Part shown: piece by piece, positions 8,056 through 18,772 of the stretch
Layout of the letters: each line of letters begins with the position of its first letter
Position numbering within the stretch: position 1 is the first letter of the stretch
Assembly (NCBI GenBank): GCA_014190155.1
Contig: BJFY01000006.1
Location: 49,574 to 113,573 of the forward strand
Direction of reading: 5' to 3'
Source of the DNA: Actinomycetes bacterium
GTDB lineage: Bacteria > Actinomycetota > Actinomycetes > Nanopelagicales > Nanopelagicaceae
DNA length: 64,000 nucleotides
The notes under the pieces: generated by a model
Seen by the model: the letters and a program-made list of their open reading frames with translations, nothing else
The model's database searches: none
What the model was told of the DNA's origin: nothing
Translations under genes and position numbers: made by a program

Positions 8056-8868
8056 ATGTTAAGTACCTTTTTGATAGCGATCCGCGAGGGCTTGGAAGGC
8101 TCGCTCATCGTTGGAATTTTGGTGGCCTACTTGGTCCGCACAAACCGACGCAACCAGCTCGCACCGCTTTGGACTGGGGTCGCGGTTGCACTCTTGGGAA
8201 GTTTTGGATTTGGTGCATTTCTTACATTTACATCGAACGAGTTATCACCGCGCGGTGAAGAACTTTTTGCAGGCATAACTTCACTAGTTGCGGTCGCGAT
8301 GGTTACTTGGATGGTTTTCTGGATGAAACGTAGCGCGCGAAATCTTAAAAATGATTTACACGGAAAAATTGATCAAGCACAATCCATCGGTAAATTCGCA
8401 GTAGTTGGCGCTGCCTTTTTCGCAGTCGCTCGCGAAGGTTTAGAGACCGCTCTCTTTGTTTACTCTAACTTTAAAACGGTTGCCAGTAATAGCGCACCGG
8501 CGATCGGACTCACAATTGGTTTCGCAGTTGCGATTGCGCTTGGATTTCTAATTTATAAACAATCCATAAAATTAGACTTGGCAAAGTTCTTCTTAATAAC
8601 TGGCGTGGGTTTAATTGTGGTTGCAGGCGGGGTGCTTTCATACGGAGTTCATGAACTTCAAGAATTCGGGATCCTCCCCGGCCCAGATGCATTTGCGTGG
8701 AATTTAACGAATTGGATTTCCGCAGATTCGATTCCGGGCGCGCTACTTGCCGGAACTATCGGGTTCGATACCACCACCTCGTGGCTCCAACTCTTCTTCT
8801 GGGTTGGCTACCTTGGTCTTGTGATTCCGCTCTACATCAAGCCTGCTAAAATCTCAATCGCCGCTTAA
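8056..8868 (+). CDS. FTR1-family high-affinity iron permease
   Basis: A 270-residue polytopic protein with about seven membrane helices. Both REGLE motifs that bind iron in FTR1/EfeU are present: AIREGLEGSLIVGIL near residue 10 and VAREGLETALF near residue 125. It should import ferrous or ferric iron across the cytoplasmic membrane. EfeO and EfeB partners are not adjacent, so this may act alone or with partners elsewhere. No ribosome site is visible; TATAGG 9-14 bases before ATG suggests a leaderless transcript. TAGGCTAACC overlapping that element equals one side of a DtxR/IdeR iron box. Confidence 0.88.
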   Translation: MLSTFLIAIREGLEGSLIVGILVAYLVRTNRRNQLAPLWTGVAVALLGSFGFGAFLTFTSNELSPRGEELFAGITSLVAVAMVTWMVFWMKRSARNLKNDLHGKIDQAQSIGKFAVVGAAFFAVAREGLETALFVYSNFKTVASNSAPAIGLTIGFAVAIALGFLIYKQSIKLDLAKFFLITGVGLIVVAGGVLSYGVHELQEFGILPGPDAFAWNLTNWISADSIPGALLAGTIGFDTTTSWLQLFFWVGYLGLVIPLYIKPAKISIAA

Positions 8869-8894
8869 CCTCATACCGTTCAGCGTTCACTTTT

Positions 8895-8914
8895 AGGTTA
8901 CCGACAGGTAACCT
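8895..8914. promoter_or_regulatory. Perfect palindrome in front of fadA-fadB
   Basis: AGGTTACC (8895-8902), four-base spacer GACA, then GGTAACCT (8907-8914): perfect 8-base arms. It lies 27 bases before the fadA ATG. The size and symmetry suit a TetR-type repressor, the usual class controlling fatty-acid breakdown in actinobacteria. The regulator is not in this window. Confidence 0.6.
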
Positions 8915-8941
8915 AGGGGCAAGTGCTGAGACGAGGGATAA

Positions 8942-10150
8942 ATGGCAACTACGCCGAATTCACTGAACACCGTTGTGCTAGTCGATGCGGTGCGGACCCC
9001 ATTTGGAAAAGCCGGCAGTTTATACGCTGGTACGCGCGCTGATGACTTAATGGTTCGTTGTATTCGCGGTTTGTTAGAACGCAATCCATCAATTCCGCTA
9101 TCAGCAATCGATGAAGTTGCTATTGCAGCTGCAACCCAATCCGGTGATCAAGGCATGAATATCGGGCGAAGTGCTTCGCTATTAGCGGGGCTGCCAAATA
9201 CCGTACCTGGCTATTCGATTGACCGTTGGTGCGCCGGAGCGATGACTGCTGTAACAACAATTTCGGGCGCAATCGCAATGGGACTTTACGATCTCGCAAT
9301 TGCTGGCGGCGTAGAACATATGGGCAACCATCCGATGGGCGAAGGTATTGACCCTAACCCACGATATTTAGCAGAGAAGATTGTTGATACCGATGCGTTG
9401 AGTATGGGAAATACTGCGGAACGATTACATGACCGGTTTCCACATTTAACTAAAGAGCGCGCCGATAAATACGCCGTGAACTCACAAGTTAAAACTGCAG
9501 CTGCATATGCTGCTGGAAAAATTCAACCAAATTTAATTCCAATGGCTGCTCGCAGCGCTGAACTTGGTTGGGGCATTGCAACAGTCGACGAACCTCCACG
9601 ACCTGGCACAACTTTAGAAGCGCTTGCTGCACTTAAAACTCCATTCCGCGCAGCTGGTCGCGTAACTGCTGGCAATGCAGCGGGTTTAAATGACGGCGCT
9701 ACCGCAGCGCTTCTTGCAAGCGAATCAAAAGCAAAAGAATTGGGTTTAACAGTTAAAGCAAAATTAGTTTCATTCGCATTCGCTGGCGTTGAACCAGAAG
9801 TTATGGGTTATGGCCCAGTTCCCGCAACAATTAAAGCGCTCGCGAAAGCTGGCTTAACCATTGAAGATATTGGGCTATTTGAAGTTAACGAAGCATTTGC
9901 AATCCAAGTAATTGCATTCTTAGATCACTTCGGTATAGCCGATGATGATTCGCGGGTAAATATTTATGGCGGCGCAATTGCAGTCGGCCATCCCCTGGCT
10001 TCATCTGGTGTGCGCCTCATGCTCAATTTGGCTGAAGGATTTAAGGAACACCCTGAAGTTAAATATGGGATTACCACCATGTGTATAGGACTTGGTATGG
10101 GTGGCACTGTGATTTGGGAAAACCCGCACTTCAATGGGGGTAAGAAATAA
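8942..10150 (+). CDS. fadA: Acetyl-CoA acyltransferase (thiolase)
   Basis: A 402-residue thiolase that splits 3-ketoacyl-CoA into acetyl-CoA and a shortened acyl-CoA, the last step of beta-oxidation. The acyl-accepting cysteine is in SIDRWCAGAMTAV. The other catalytic elements are NEAFAIQ, the histidine in GGAIAVGHPLASSG, and the second cysteine in TMCIGLGMGG. Its stop overlaps the fadB ATG by one base (TAATG), consistent with the stable alpha2-beta2 complex such pairs form. A palindrome upstream suggests fatty-acid-dependent repression. Confidence 0.95.
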   Translation: MATTPNSLNTVVLVDAVRTPFGKAGSLYAGTRADDLMVRCIRGLLERNPSIPLSAIDEVAIAAATQSGDQGMNIGRSASLLAGLPNTVPGYSIDRWCAGAMTAVTTISGAIAMGLYDLAIAGGVEHMGNHPMGEGIDPNPRYLAEKIVDTDALSMGNTAERLHDRFPHLTKERADKYAVNSQVKTAAAYAAGKIQPNLIPMAARSAELGWGIATVDEPPRPGTTLEALAALKTPFRAAGRVTAGNAAGLNDGATAALLASESKAKELGLTVKAKLVSFAFAGVEPEVMGYGPVPATIKALAKAGLTIEDIGLFEVNEAFAIQVIAFLDHFGIADDDSRVNIYGGAIAVGHPLASSGVRLMLNLAEGFKEHPEVKYGITTMCIGLGMGGTVIWENPHFNGGKK

Positions 10151-12258
10151 TGGCTGAGATTATTCTTCCTGAAGGTGCACCAGAAGAAGTAGTAACGAAT
10201 GCATTAGTTAGAGAAATAGATCTCAGCGCCTTTGGGGCAACCGGAACCCTCTCATTAATTACATTAGATAACGGGCAAGATCACAATCGCCCAAATACTT
10301 TTGGTCCAAAATCTGTGATGGCGTTGAACGAAGCCATCACTATTGCCGAGAAAAGTGCATCAGTTGCAATTGCAATTACTGGAAAGCCGTTCATCTTCGC
10401 CGCTGGTGCCGATTTATCTGGATTGGCATTCTTGCAAGATCGTTCCCACGCCCTCGCAATCGGTAAACTTGGCCACGATGTTTTTCGCAGACTAGGCGAA
10501 AATAAGAAACCTACTTTTGCTTTTATTAATGGGTTAGCACTAGGTGGTGGTTTAGAAGTTGGTTTGCATTGTAATTATCGCACCGTAGCAACTACTGCCT
10601 TCACTGCTTTGCCAGAATGTTTTCTGGGCCTAGTTCCAGGATGGGGTGGCGCAACTATATTGCCAAAACTTATTGGCCCGGAAAATGCAGTGCAAGTAAT
10701 AATTTTGAACGCGCTTAATAACAACACCATGATGCGAGCAAAAGATGCGTTGGCGTTAGGTGTTGCTGATGCGGTTTATGAGCCCGCCGATTTTCTCGAA
10801 AAATCAATTTCGTTTGCAGCGAAGATTATCTCTGGTAAAACTAATATCGCACGCAAAGATTTCACAAACGAAGAAGCAGCTTGGAATACCGCAATCGCAA
10901 CCGGTAAAGCCGCTGTGGCTAAGAAATACGGTGGCGCAGATATAGCATCCCCCGCTCGTGCGCTCGAACTAATTGCAGCAGCTCGAATTAATACTCTCGG
11001 CGCAGGTTTCGACGCAGAAGACCAAGCGCTCGCTGATCTCACCATGAGCAATCCACTTCGGGCCTCCTTGTACGCTTTCAATTTGATTCAGAAGAAACGG
11101 AAGAAAGTTGAAGGCGCGCCAAAATCAGCGCTAGCTCGCAAAGTTGCAAAAGTTGGCGTAGTCGGTGCTGGCTTGATGGCATCCCAACTCGCTCTGATCA
11201 TGGTTCGAAATCTTAAAGTTCCAGTCGTAATGACCGATTTAGATCAAGAGCGTGTTAATAAAGGCGTTGCTTGGGTGCATGCTGAACTTGAAAAACTTGT
11301 AGCTAAGAAACGAATGAGCGCCGAGTCCGCTCGTCGATTAGCGCTTTTGGTGACCGGCTCGGTAGATCAAAACGTTTTCGCCAATGCAGATTTTGTGATT
11401 GAAGCTATTTTTGAAGAGCTCTCATTAAAGCAAGAGTTATTTAAAAAGTTAGAGACCATCGTTTCCTCTGAATGTGTTCTTGCTACCAATACTTCTTCGC
11501 TATCGGTTGAGAAGATGACAATCGGCTTGAAAAATCCAGAACGTGTTATCGGATTCCATTTCTTTAACCCAGTGGCAATCATGCCGCTACTTGAAGTAGC
11601 CCGTACCTCTACCACCGATGATGCCACAACTGCTACTGCAATCAACGTCGGCAAAGAGTTAAAAAAGACCATGATCATCTGCAAAGATGCACCAGGTTTT
11701 GTGGTTAATCGATTGCTAACTAGATTTATGGGAGAAGTCACCGATGCGATGGATGAAGGCACGGCTCCAGATGTTGCGGATAACGCAATGAAATCGCTTG
11801 GTTTTCCGATGTCGCCTTTTCAATTATTAGGTTTAGTTGGACCAGGAGTTGCGCTACATGTCGCGCAAACTTTGAATACTAATTTAGGACCGCGTTACCG
11901 AATTTCGCCAACTATGCAACGCTTAGTTAAAGATGGTGTAAAAACTTTCTATATAAAGAAAGATGATGGCACTTTCGGAGCTAATCCAGCTGCACTCGCT
12001 CTTATCGAAAAGGGGAGTAAACCATCTACCGCCGAGCAAGTAAGAATGCGTGCGCTAACTGCGCTGGCGGAAGAAGCTCGGATGATGCTCGATGAAGGCG
12101 TGGTTTCATCACCTGCTGAAATTGATTTATGTATGCTGCTTGGCGCTGGTTGGCCGATGCATCTGGGTGGAATATTGCCGTACTTAGATCGTGAAGGTGT
12201 GAGCGAATCTGTTACTGGGAAGCGCTTTCATCCGGCCGGAGTTGCCTCGCTGGCTTAG
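10150..12258 (+). CDS. fadB: Fused enoyl-CoA hydratase / 3-hydroxyacyl-CoA dehydrogenase
   Basis: A 702-residue trifunctional-type subunit. Residues about 15-210 are a crotonase domain: the oxyanion hole is in ITGKPFIFAAGADLSG, and two glutamates lie in GGGLEVGLHCN and LPECFLGLVPGWGG. From about 330 comes the NAD-binding Rossmann fold (VGVVGAGLMASQLA), then the dehydrogenase histidine in IGFHFFNPV and the C-terminal dimerisation domains. It hydrates enoyl-CoA and oxidises the product to 3-ketoacyl-CoA, handing it to FadA. The last 47 bases overlap the dxs gene on the other strand. Length and domain order are normal. Confidence 0.95.
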   Translation: MAEIILPEGAPEEVVTNALVREIDLSAFGATGTLSLITLDNGQDHNRPNTFGPKSVMALNEAITIAEKSASVAIAITGKPFIFAAGADLSGLAFLQDRSHALAIGKLGHDVFRRLGENKKPTFAFINGLALGGGLEVGLHCNYRTVATTAFTALPECFLGLVPGWGGATILPKLIGPENAVQVIILNALNNNTMMRAKDALALGVADAVYEPADFLEKSISFAAKIISGKTNIARKDFTNEEAAWNTAIATGKAAVAKKYGGADIASPARALELIAAARINTLGAGFDAEDQALADLTMSNPLRASLYAFNLIQKKRKKVEGAPKSALARKVAKVGVVGAGLMASQLALIMVRNLKVPVVMTDLDQERVNKGVAWVHAELEKLVAKKRMSAESARRLALLVTGSVDQNVFANADFVIEAIFEELSLKQELFKKLETIVSSECVLATNTSSLSVEKMTIGLKNPERVIGFHFFNPVAIMPLLEVARTSTTDDATTATAINVGKELKKTMIICKDAPGFVVNRLLTRFMGEVTDAMDEGTAPDVADNAMKSLGFPMSPFQLLGLVGPGVALHVAQTLNTNLGPRYRISPTMQRLVKDGVKTFYIKKDDGTFGANPAALALIEKGSKPSTAEQVRMRALTALAEEARMMLDEGVVSSPAEIDLCMLLGAGWPMHLGGILPYLDREGVSESVTGKRFHPAGVASLA

Positions 12259-14155
12259 TTTGCGAGTTCCTCTCTTCAACTTCAACAAGGGAACTGTTCC
12301 ACTCCACTAATGATCTAGTAATGGTCTGAGCTGTAATGCCGATTTCTTCCAAAATTTGGCTGCGCTTGCCATGTTCAAAAAATTGTAACGGTATTCCGAT
12401 TGAATGAATCGGAATATTTAAACCAACTTCCCGAAACATTTCGGAGATGGTGCTACCAATTCCGCCATGCTTTATTCCATCTTCAATCACAACTACGCTC
12501 TGATAGCGCTGCGCCATAGTTACTAATGATGTTGGTAGCGGTTTAACCCAACGTGGATCAATAACGGTTACGCCAACGCCTTCGCGATAAGCCTGACCGG
12601 CTGCTTCAACTGCAACTTGTGCCATCGCACCTACGCTAATAAGCAATACATCAGCGCTTTCGCCGCGGTATAAAACATCAATGCCATCGCGCCGTTCAAA
12701 TGCTGGAATATCTGGTTGGACTGCCCCTTTAGGGAAACGGATAAGCGATGGTCGATCACTTATTTCAAGTGATTCACGGAGCGTTTCGCGTAACCGAGTG
12801 CCATCGCGTGGTGCTGCAACGCAAAGCGTTGGCACAATTCCAGTTAAAGCTAAATCCCAGATTCCATTATGCGATGGGCCATCATCACCAGTAATTCCAG
12901 ATCTATCTAAAACAAATGTGACTCCCGCTTTGTGTAACGCAACATCTAATAAAAGTTGATCGAAGGCACGATTTAAAAATGTTGAGTAAACCGCAACCAC
13001 GGGATGTAACCCGGTAAATGCCATTCCCGCCGCTGCGGTTGTTGCATGTTGTTCGGCAATGCCAACATCAAGAGTGCGATCTGGAAATACTTTTTGAAAT
13101 GCATCTAGGCCAGTTGGTCCGAGCATTGCCGCAGTAATTGCGACTAAATCTTTTCGTTCGTGTCCTAATTCGACTAGCGCCTTAGAGAATACACTGGTCC
13201 AAGATGCTGAAGACTTTGAAAGTGGCGTGCCAGTATCTGGATCAACAATTCCGACAGCGTGAAATTTCTCGGCTTCATCGTTTACGGCTGGTGCGTGACC
13301 ACGACCTTTTTCCGTGATTACGTGAACTATTACTGGAGCTCCAAATTTCTTAGCCAGTTCAAGCGAGCTTTCAAGTTCTTCAATGTTATGACCATTAATT
13401 GGTCCTAGATATTTAAGCCCTAAATCCTCAAACATTCCTTGCGGTGCAATGATGTCTTTAATTCCTTTTTTCATGCCATGCAGAGTTTCATAAATTGGAT
13501 GGCCGACTACTGGAGTTTTTTCTAATACACCTTTCCCCCAGTCCAAAAATTTTTCATACCCTTGGGTTGCGCGTAACGTTGATAGATGGGCAGCTAACCC
13601 GCCAATAGTCGGCGAATAAGAACGTGCGTTATCGTTTACCACGATTACTAATTTCAAATCTGCTGTTGCAGCAATATTATTTAACGCTTCCCAGGACATG
13701 CCACCCGTAAGGGCACCATCGCCTACCACCGCAACTACGGTTCGATCGTGCTCACCTTTGATTGCAAAACCTCGGGCAATCCCATCCGCCCATGAAAGCG
13801 CAGTAGATGCGTGCGAATTTTCTATTACATCGTGTTTGCTCTCACTGCGATTCGGGTAGCCAGCAACGCCACCGCGTTGACGCAATTTTTCAAAACCAGC
13901 GATTCGTCCAGTTAGCATCTTATGAACATAAGATTGATGTCCAGTATCAAAAAGCAATACATCTTTAGGAGATTCAAATACTCGATGAAGCGCGAGCGTT
14001 AATTCCACTACACCTAAATTTGGACCAAGATGGCCGCCACTTTTCGATACTTTTTCAATTAAGAAATCTCTTATTTCGCTAGCTAGCTCAGTAAGTTGCG
14101 GATAATCCAATTTTGAAAGATCATCCGGTGAATTAATCTGCGAAAGTAAGGTCAT
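12212..14155 (-). CDS. dxs: 1-Deoxy-D-xylulose-5-phosphate synthase
   Basis: A 647-residue thiamine-diphosphate enzyme that condenses pyruvate and glyceraldehyde 3-phosphate in the first step of the MEP isoprenoid pathway. Visible are [14 protein letters not shown] (40-53), the diphosphate/metal motif [16 protein letters not shown] (145-160), [31 protein letters not shown] and the C-terminal transketolase domain ([14 protein letters not shown]). The last 25 or so residues are an unconserved tail, which is where it overlaps fadB. The ATGA overlap with the acnA stop means the two are co-transcribed. Confidence 0.96.
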   Translation of the reverse strand: MTLLSQINSPDDLSKLDYPQLTELASEIRDFLIEKVSKSGGHLGPNLGVVELTLALHRVFESPKDVLLFDTGHQSYVHKMLTGRIAGFEKLRQRGGVAGYPNRSESKHDVIENSHASTALSWADGIARGFAIKGEHDRTVVAVVGDGALTGGMSWEALNNIAATADLKLVIVVNDNARSYSPTIGGLAAHLSTLRATQGYEKFLDWGKGVLEKTPVVGHPIYETLHGMKKGIKDIIAPQGMFEDLGLKYLGPINGHNIEELESSLELAKKFGAPVIVHVITEKGRGHAPAVNDEAEKFHAVGIVDPDTGTPLSKSSASWTSVFSKALVELGHERKDLVAITAAMLGPTGLDAFQKVFPDRTLDVGIAEQHATTAAAGMAFTGLHPVVAVYSTFLNRAFDQLLLDVALHKAGVTFVLDRSGITGDDGPSHNGIWDLALTGIVPTLCVAAPRDGTRLRETLRESLEISDRPSLIRFPKGAVQPDIPAFERRDGIDVLYRGESADVLLISVGAMAQVAVEAAGQAYREGVGVTVIDPRWVKPLPTSLVTMAQRYQSVVVIEDGIKHGGIGSTISEMFREVGLNIPIHSIGIPLQFFEHGKRSQILEEIGITAQTITRSLVEWNSSLVEVEERNSQTKPARQLRPDESASQ

Positions 14156-16806
14156 AACAAAGACCGCAATACATATTGCATGATGCCGCCATGACGGAAA
14201 TATTCCGCTTCTCCAGGTGTATCAATTCGTACTTTCGCGGTAAAGCTTTTGCCGCCAGCGCTTACACGCACTTGAGTAGGAGTCTTACCTTCATTCAATT
14301 CCACAATTCCTGAAATAGCAAAAACTTCGCTACCAGTTAGACCAAGTGAAGCAGTGGTTTCACCATCATTGAATTGGAGTGGTAATACACCCATTCCAAT
14401 TAAGTTAGAACGATGAATTCGTTCAAAAGATTCGGCTATCACAGCACGTACGCCAAGTAGCGCAGTTCCTTTTGCAGCCCAATCTCGAGATGACCCAGAT
14501 CCATATTCTTTTCCAGCAAGAATAACTAGTGGCACCCCCGCGCTTTGATATGCATTTGCAGCATCGAAAATAGTTTCTTCTTCTCCACCATTTAAGAAGT
14601 TTCGGGTGAACCCACCCTCCACTCCGTTGAGAAGTAAATTCTTCAACCGAATATTTGCAAAAGTTCCACGGATCATCACTTCGTGATTACCCCGACGGGA
14701 ACCATAAGAATTAAAATCAGTACGCTCAACACCGTGCTCAGCTAAATACTTTCCAGCCGGTGAATCGGCCTTGATATTTCCAGCTGGCGAAATGTGGTCT
14801 GTTGTTACCGAATCGCCCAATATCGCAAGAACTCTTGCGCCGATGATGTCAGTAACTGGCTTAGGGTTTCGCGGCATTCCATCGAAATATGGTGGTTTTC
14901 GTACATATGTGGATTTAGCATCCCACTCGAAAACTTTTCCAGTTGGAGTTGCTAGCGATTTCCATCGATGATCGCCCTCAAAAACACTTGCATAATCTTT
15001 TGTGAACATATCGCTCGAGATCGAAGAATCAATCACGCTCTGAATTTCAGAAGGAGAAGGCCAGATATCTTTTAGGAAAACTGGGTTGCCATCTAAGTCG
15101 TTGCCAAGCGAATCCGAATCAAAATTATGGTCCATAGTTCCAGCTAGCGCATATGCAACAACTAGCGGCGGTGAAGCTAAATAGTTCATCTTTACATCAG
15201 GGCTGATTCGGCCTTCAAAATTTCGATTGCCCGACAACACTGCGGTTACGGCTAAATCATTTTCACTAATCACCTTGCTTATTTCAACTGGGAGTGGACC
15301 GGAATTTCCGATACAAGTAACGCAACCATAACCAACTAAATTGAAACCAAGTTTTTCAAGGTAGGTGGTTAATCCAGATTTATCGTAGTAATTGGTAACG
15401 ACTTTAGATCCAGGCGCTAGTGTGGTTTTTACCCAAGGTTTACTAGTTAGACCTTTTTCAACAGCTTTTTTCGCTAGCAGTCCAGCGCCAATCATTACGC
15501 TTGGGTTGGAAGTGTTTGTGCAAGAAGTGATTGATGCAATTACCACAGCACCATTTGAAATTGAAGTATTGCTACCATTGCGCTTAAACTTTATTGGTTT
15601 TCTATTGGTCTTATCAGAAAGATAACTTGGCAGAACTTTTTCAAAAGAATCTTTTGAATCAGTAAGTGAGACTCGATCTTGCGGCCGCTTTGGTCCTGCA
15701 ATCGAAGGAACCACGCTGGCTAAATCTAATTCTAATTTTTCCGAATATCTTGGCGTCAGGCTTGGGTCGTGCCAAATTCCTTGACGTTTCGCATAAGCCT
15801 CTACTAAAGCTACTTCGCTCGCTTTTCTTCCAGTGAGTTTTAAATATCGGAGCGTTTCTTCATCGATTGGGAAAATGGCGCAAGTAGATCCATACTCTGG
15901 TGACATATTTCCGATCGTCGCCCGATTTGCCATCGGTAATGAAATCACACCTGGGCCATAAAATTCCACAAATTTTCCGACAACGCCATGCTTACGTAGC
16001 ATTTCAGTAATTGTTAAAACTAAATCTGTAGCAGTTGTGCCAAGTGGTAGCTCGCCATGCAATTTAAATCCAACAACTTTCGGAATCAACATCGAAACTG
16101 GTTGTCCTAAAAGTGCAGCTTCGGCTTCAATGCCGCCTACTCCCCAGCCCAAAACGCCTAAACCGTTAACCATGGTGGTGTGTGAATCCGTACCCACAAC
16201 CGTGTCTGGATATGCACACACTTCGCCAGCAACTTCACGAACCATTACAACGCGGGCCAAATATTCAATATTTACTTGATGGACAATTCCCGTTCCAGGT
16301 GGCACGACTTTGAATTCATCAAATGCGGTTTGACCCCAACGCAGGAATCGATAACGCTCTTTATTTCGCTCGTACTCTATATCCGTATTTTGCAAGAACG
16401 AATCTTTTGTCCCAAAAACTTCAGCAATAACCGAGTGATCAATCACCAATTCGACTGGCGCTAGCGGATTTACTTTTCCGGGATCGCCACCTAATTCAAC
16501 AATCGCTTCACGCATTGTTGCTAAATCAACAATGCATGGCACTCCAGTAAAATCTTGCATGATGACCCGCGCTGGCGTGAACTGAATTTCAGTATCTGGT
16601 TCGGCAGCTGGGTTCCAATTTGCTAACTTCGAAATCTGCGCTGCTGTGATATTTGCACCATCTTCAGTGCGGAGCAAGTTCTCCAACAAAATTTTCAAGC
16701 TAAACGGCAGAGTTGCGGCACCATCTAATTGATTGATATCAAAAATTTGATACTGCTTACCAGCTACATCAAGCGTGGATTTTGCTTTAAATGAATCTTG
16801 ACTCAT
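14152..16806 (-). CDS. acnA: Aconitate hydratase A
   Basis: An 884-residue monomeric aconitase of the AcnA/IRP type that isomerises citrate to isocitrate in the TCA cycle. The [4Fe-4S] ligands are the cysteine in [10 protein letters not shown] and the C-x2-C pair in [11 protein letters not shown]. Substrate-binding elements include [25 protein letters not shown] and, in the swivel domain, [16 protein letters not shown]. Full family length. The promoter should lie in the 71 bases before the start. Cotranscribed with dxs; pairing of two Fe-S/metabolic genes may be fortuitous. Confidence 0.96.
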   Translation of the reverse strand: MSQDSFKAKSTLDVAGKQYQIFDINQLDGAATLPFSLKILLENLLRTEDGANITAAQISKLANWNPAAEPDTEIQFTPARVIMQDFTGVPCIVDLATMREAIVELGGDPGKVNPLAPVELVIDHSVIAEVFGTKDSFLQNTDIEYERNKERYRFLRWGQTAFDEFKVVPPGTGIVHQVNIEYLARVVMVREVAGEVCAYPDTVVGTDSHTTMVNGLGVLGWGVGGIEAEAALLGQPVSMLIPKVVGFKLHGELPLGTTATDLVLTITEMLRKHGVVGKFVEFYGPGVISLPMANRATIGNMSPEYGSTCAIFPIDEETLRYLKLTGRKASEVALVEAYAKRQGIWHDPSLTPRYSEKLELDLASVVPSIAGPKRPQDRVSLTDSKDSFEKVLPSYLSDKTNRKPIKFKRNGSNTSISNGAVVIASITSCTNTSNPSVMIGAGLLAKKAVEKGLTSKPWVKTTLAPGSKVVTNYYDKSGLTTYLEKLGFNLVGYGCVTCIGNSGPLPVEISKVISENDLAVTAVLSGNRNFEGRISPDVKMNYLASPPLVVAYALAGTMDHNFDSDSLGNDLDGNPVFLKDIWPSPSEIQSVIDSSISSDMFTKDYASVFEGDHRWKSLATPTGKVFEWDAKSTYVRKPPYFDGMPRNPKPVTDIIGARVLAILGDSVTTDHISPAGNIKADSPAGKYLAEHGVERTDFNSYGSRRGNHEVMIRGTFANIRLKNLLLNGVEGGFTRNFLNGGEEETIFDAANAYQSAGVPLVILAGKEYGSGSSRDWAAKGTALLGVRAVIAESFERIHRSNLIGMGVLPLQFNDGETTASLGLTGSEVFAISGIVELNEGKTPTQVRVSAGGKSFTAKVRIDTPGEAEYFRHGGIMQYVLRSLL

Positions 16807-16877
16807 GCTCTAATCCTATCGAGGGCTGCTTTATTGGCTCAATTGAGCAACCGAGGGCGATAGGCGTGCCCCTCAAT

Positions 16878-18041
16878 TTAGCTATTTTTACGGAAGCGAG
16901 CCACACATTCGATGTGTTGGGTCATCGGAAAGAGATCATAACTTTGCAGGCGATCTAATTTATATCCAGATGCTTCCAAATATGTTGTATCTCGCGCAAG
17001 CGAAGCTGGATCACAAGAAACATAAACAATTGTGCGGGGTTCAAGCTTTACCATTGCGCTCACCACATCTTTGCCTGCACCAGATCTTGGTGGATCTAAG
17101 AGAATCAAATCTGCTCGTTTAAATTTTGAAAGCGAACGTTCAACTTTACCTTCAACAATCTCCACAATTTGATTCTCCGCAAAATTTCGGCGCGCATCAG
17201 TTACTGCCCCTGCATCTAGTTCAATCAAGGTTACCCGCCCAGTTTGGGTTACTTCGGTGGCAACTGCTGCTGTGAACAATCCAACACCACCATAAAGATC
17301 AAAAACATGGTCACCTGGTTTAATTTGCAAGTCAGCCAAGACGCGCTTTACTAACTCCACTGGCGCTTGTATATGGCTCTGCCAGAATGAAGTGGGTGAG
17401 ATCGAAAACTTATTTTCTAGAACTGATTCTTCGATAAGGTCAAAATTTTCGCTACCTTCGATTGCTACCGATTGTTTTCCACTCCCAGAAATTGCAACTT
17501 CTACTTTTGCGCCAATTGGCAAATTCATTTGGTAGATTGAATCTAAATTCATTCGCTCATCAGCAATCAAGCATTTCGCAACTGGAATTAAGTTATGACT
17601 TCTTGCACCATAAAGCGCTAATTTACGATCTGGGTTTACCGTGAAGTCCATGCGGGTACGCCATCCCAGCCCCGTTAACGGAGCTACGCCGATCACAGTT
17701 ACTTCGACATCCTTTTTCGCAACTCGACTGAATTGCTCTTCTACAATCGCGCTCTTTAATTTACGTTGCGCTGAAATTTCGATATGTTGGAAATCACAAC
17801 CACCACAACCGCCTGGTTTGGCTAATTCGCAAGGTGGGCTAACTCTTTCTGGCGCAGCTTTAATAATTTCAATCGCATTCCCCCGTGCGAATTTCGAAGT
17901 CACATCGGTAATCTCAGCGACAACTTCTTCACCAGGAATTGCATAACGGAGAAAAATAACGCGGCCGTCATGTCGTGCAACGCAATGGCCGCCGTGGGCA
18001 ATTCCGCCGACGGTAACGGTTATCCGATCTCCCACATTCAC
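16878..18041 (-). CDS. TRAM-domain RNA (uracil-5-)methyltransferase, TrmA/RumA family
   Basis: A 387-residue SAM-dependent enzyme that methylates C5 of uridine in tRNA or rRNA. The N-terminal TRAM domain (MNVGDRITVTVGGIAHGGHCVARHDG in shape) is followed by an Fe-S-type cysteine cluster, CELAKPGGCGGC. The SAM site is VFDLYGGVGLFTAAVA, and LLDPPRSGAGKDV precedes the catalytic cysteine in YVSCDPASLARD. A homologue sits at the equivalent place beside the TrkA genes in mycobacteria, by recall. Whether the target is tRNA U54 or a rRNA uridine cannot be told. It is divergent from the TrkA pair, with 68 bases between starts. Confidence 0.9.
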   Translation of the reverse strand: MNVGDRITVTVGGIAHGGHCVARHDGRVIFLRYAIPGEEVVAEITDVTSKFARGNAIEIIKAAPERVSPPCELAKPGGCGGCDFQHIEISAQRKLKSAIVEEQFSRVAKKDVEVTVIGVAPLTGLGWRTRMDFTVNPDRKLALYGARSHNLIPVAKCLIADERMNLDSIYQMNLPIGAKVEVAISGSGKQSVAIEGSENFDLIEESVLENKFSISPTSFWQSHIQAPVELVKRVLADLQIKPGDHVFDLYGGVGLFTAAVATEVTQTGRVTLIELDAGAVTDARRNFAENQIVEIVEGKVERSLSKFKRADLILLDPPRSGAGKDVVSAMVKLEPRTIVYVSCDPASLARDTTYLEASGYKLDRLQSYDLFPMTQHIECVARFRKNS

Positions 18042-18109
18042 ATGGCGACCCTATGGCTTGTCACGCGTAAATGTCATACTTGCGCCGTTAAAGGTGTAAG
18101 TTCGCCTGT

Positions 18110-18772
18110 GTGCATGTTGTGATTATGGGATGTGGCCGCGTTGGTTCAACTTTGGCTAAAGAATTAGAAATCGCTGGCCATACCGTTGCCATTATTGACC
18201 AAGACCGCGAAGCGTTTCGACGACTTGGCGCAGATTTTAAAGGCCAGACCGTTGCTGGCGTTGGCTTTGATCGCGATACTTTAATTGATGCTGGAATTGA
18301 ACGTGCCGAAGCTTTCGCTGCTGTTTCAAATGGTGATAACTCGAATATTATTGCGGCTCGAGTAGCGCGAGAAACATATGGAATCTTAAATGTAGTTGCC
18401 CGAATTTATGATCCAGGTCGCGCTGAAATTTATCAACGTTTAGGAATTCCAACAGTAGCCACAGTTCTATGGACAACTGATCAAATCTTAAGAAGATTAA
18501 ATCCTGATGGATCTAGATCGGAATGGCGTGATGCATCCGGTGTCGTAAAACTCTGTGAAATGCATCTAGATAAAGCGTGGTTTGGCCGGCCAATAACTTT
18601 AATTGAAGCGAACACACCATCAAGAGTCGCTTTCATTACTCGACTAGGTGAAGGCATGATTCCAAATGAACACACAGTTCTACAAGAAGGCGATCTAGTC
18701 CATGTAATGGTCGCTGAAAAGGATGTACAAATAACCGAGATGGCACTTTCTAAGTCACCGGAGTCCAAATGA
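18110..18772 (+). CDS. TrkA-type potassium uptake regulatory subunit (CeoB-like)
   Basis: A 220-residue cytoplasmic RCK protein. The NAD-binding fold begins at once (VVIMGCGRVGSTLAKELEIAGH, with IIDQDREAF at strand 2), followed by a TrkA_C domain from about residue 145 ending in DLVHVMVAEKD. It regulates a K+ transporter by sensing nucleotide. Start is GTG 18110. It overlaps the second TrkA gene by an ATGA. No membrane Trk subunit is in the window. Confidence 0.9.
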   Translation: MHVVIMGCGRVGSTLAKELEIAGHTVAIIDQDREAFRRLGADFKGQTVAGVGFDRDTLIDAGIERAEAFAAVSNGDNSNIIAARVARETYGILNVVARIYDPGRAEIYQRLGIPTVATVLWTTDQILRRLNPDGSRSEWRDASGVVKLCEMHLDKAWFGRPITLIEANTPSRVAFITRLGEGMIPNEHTVLQEGDLVHVMVAEKDVQITEMALSKSPESK

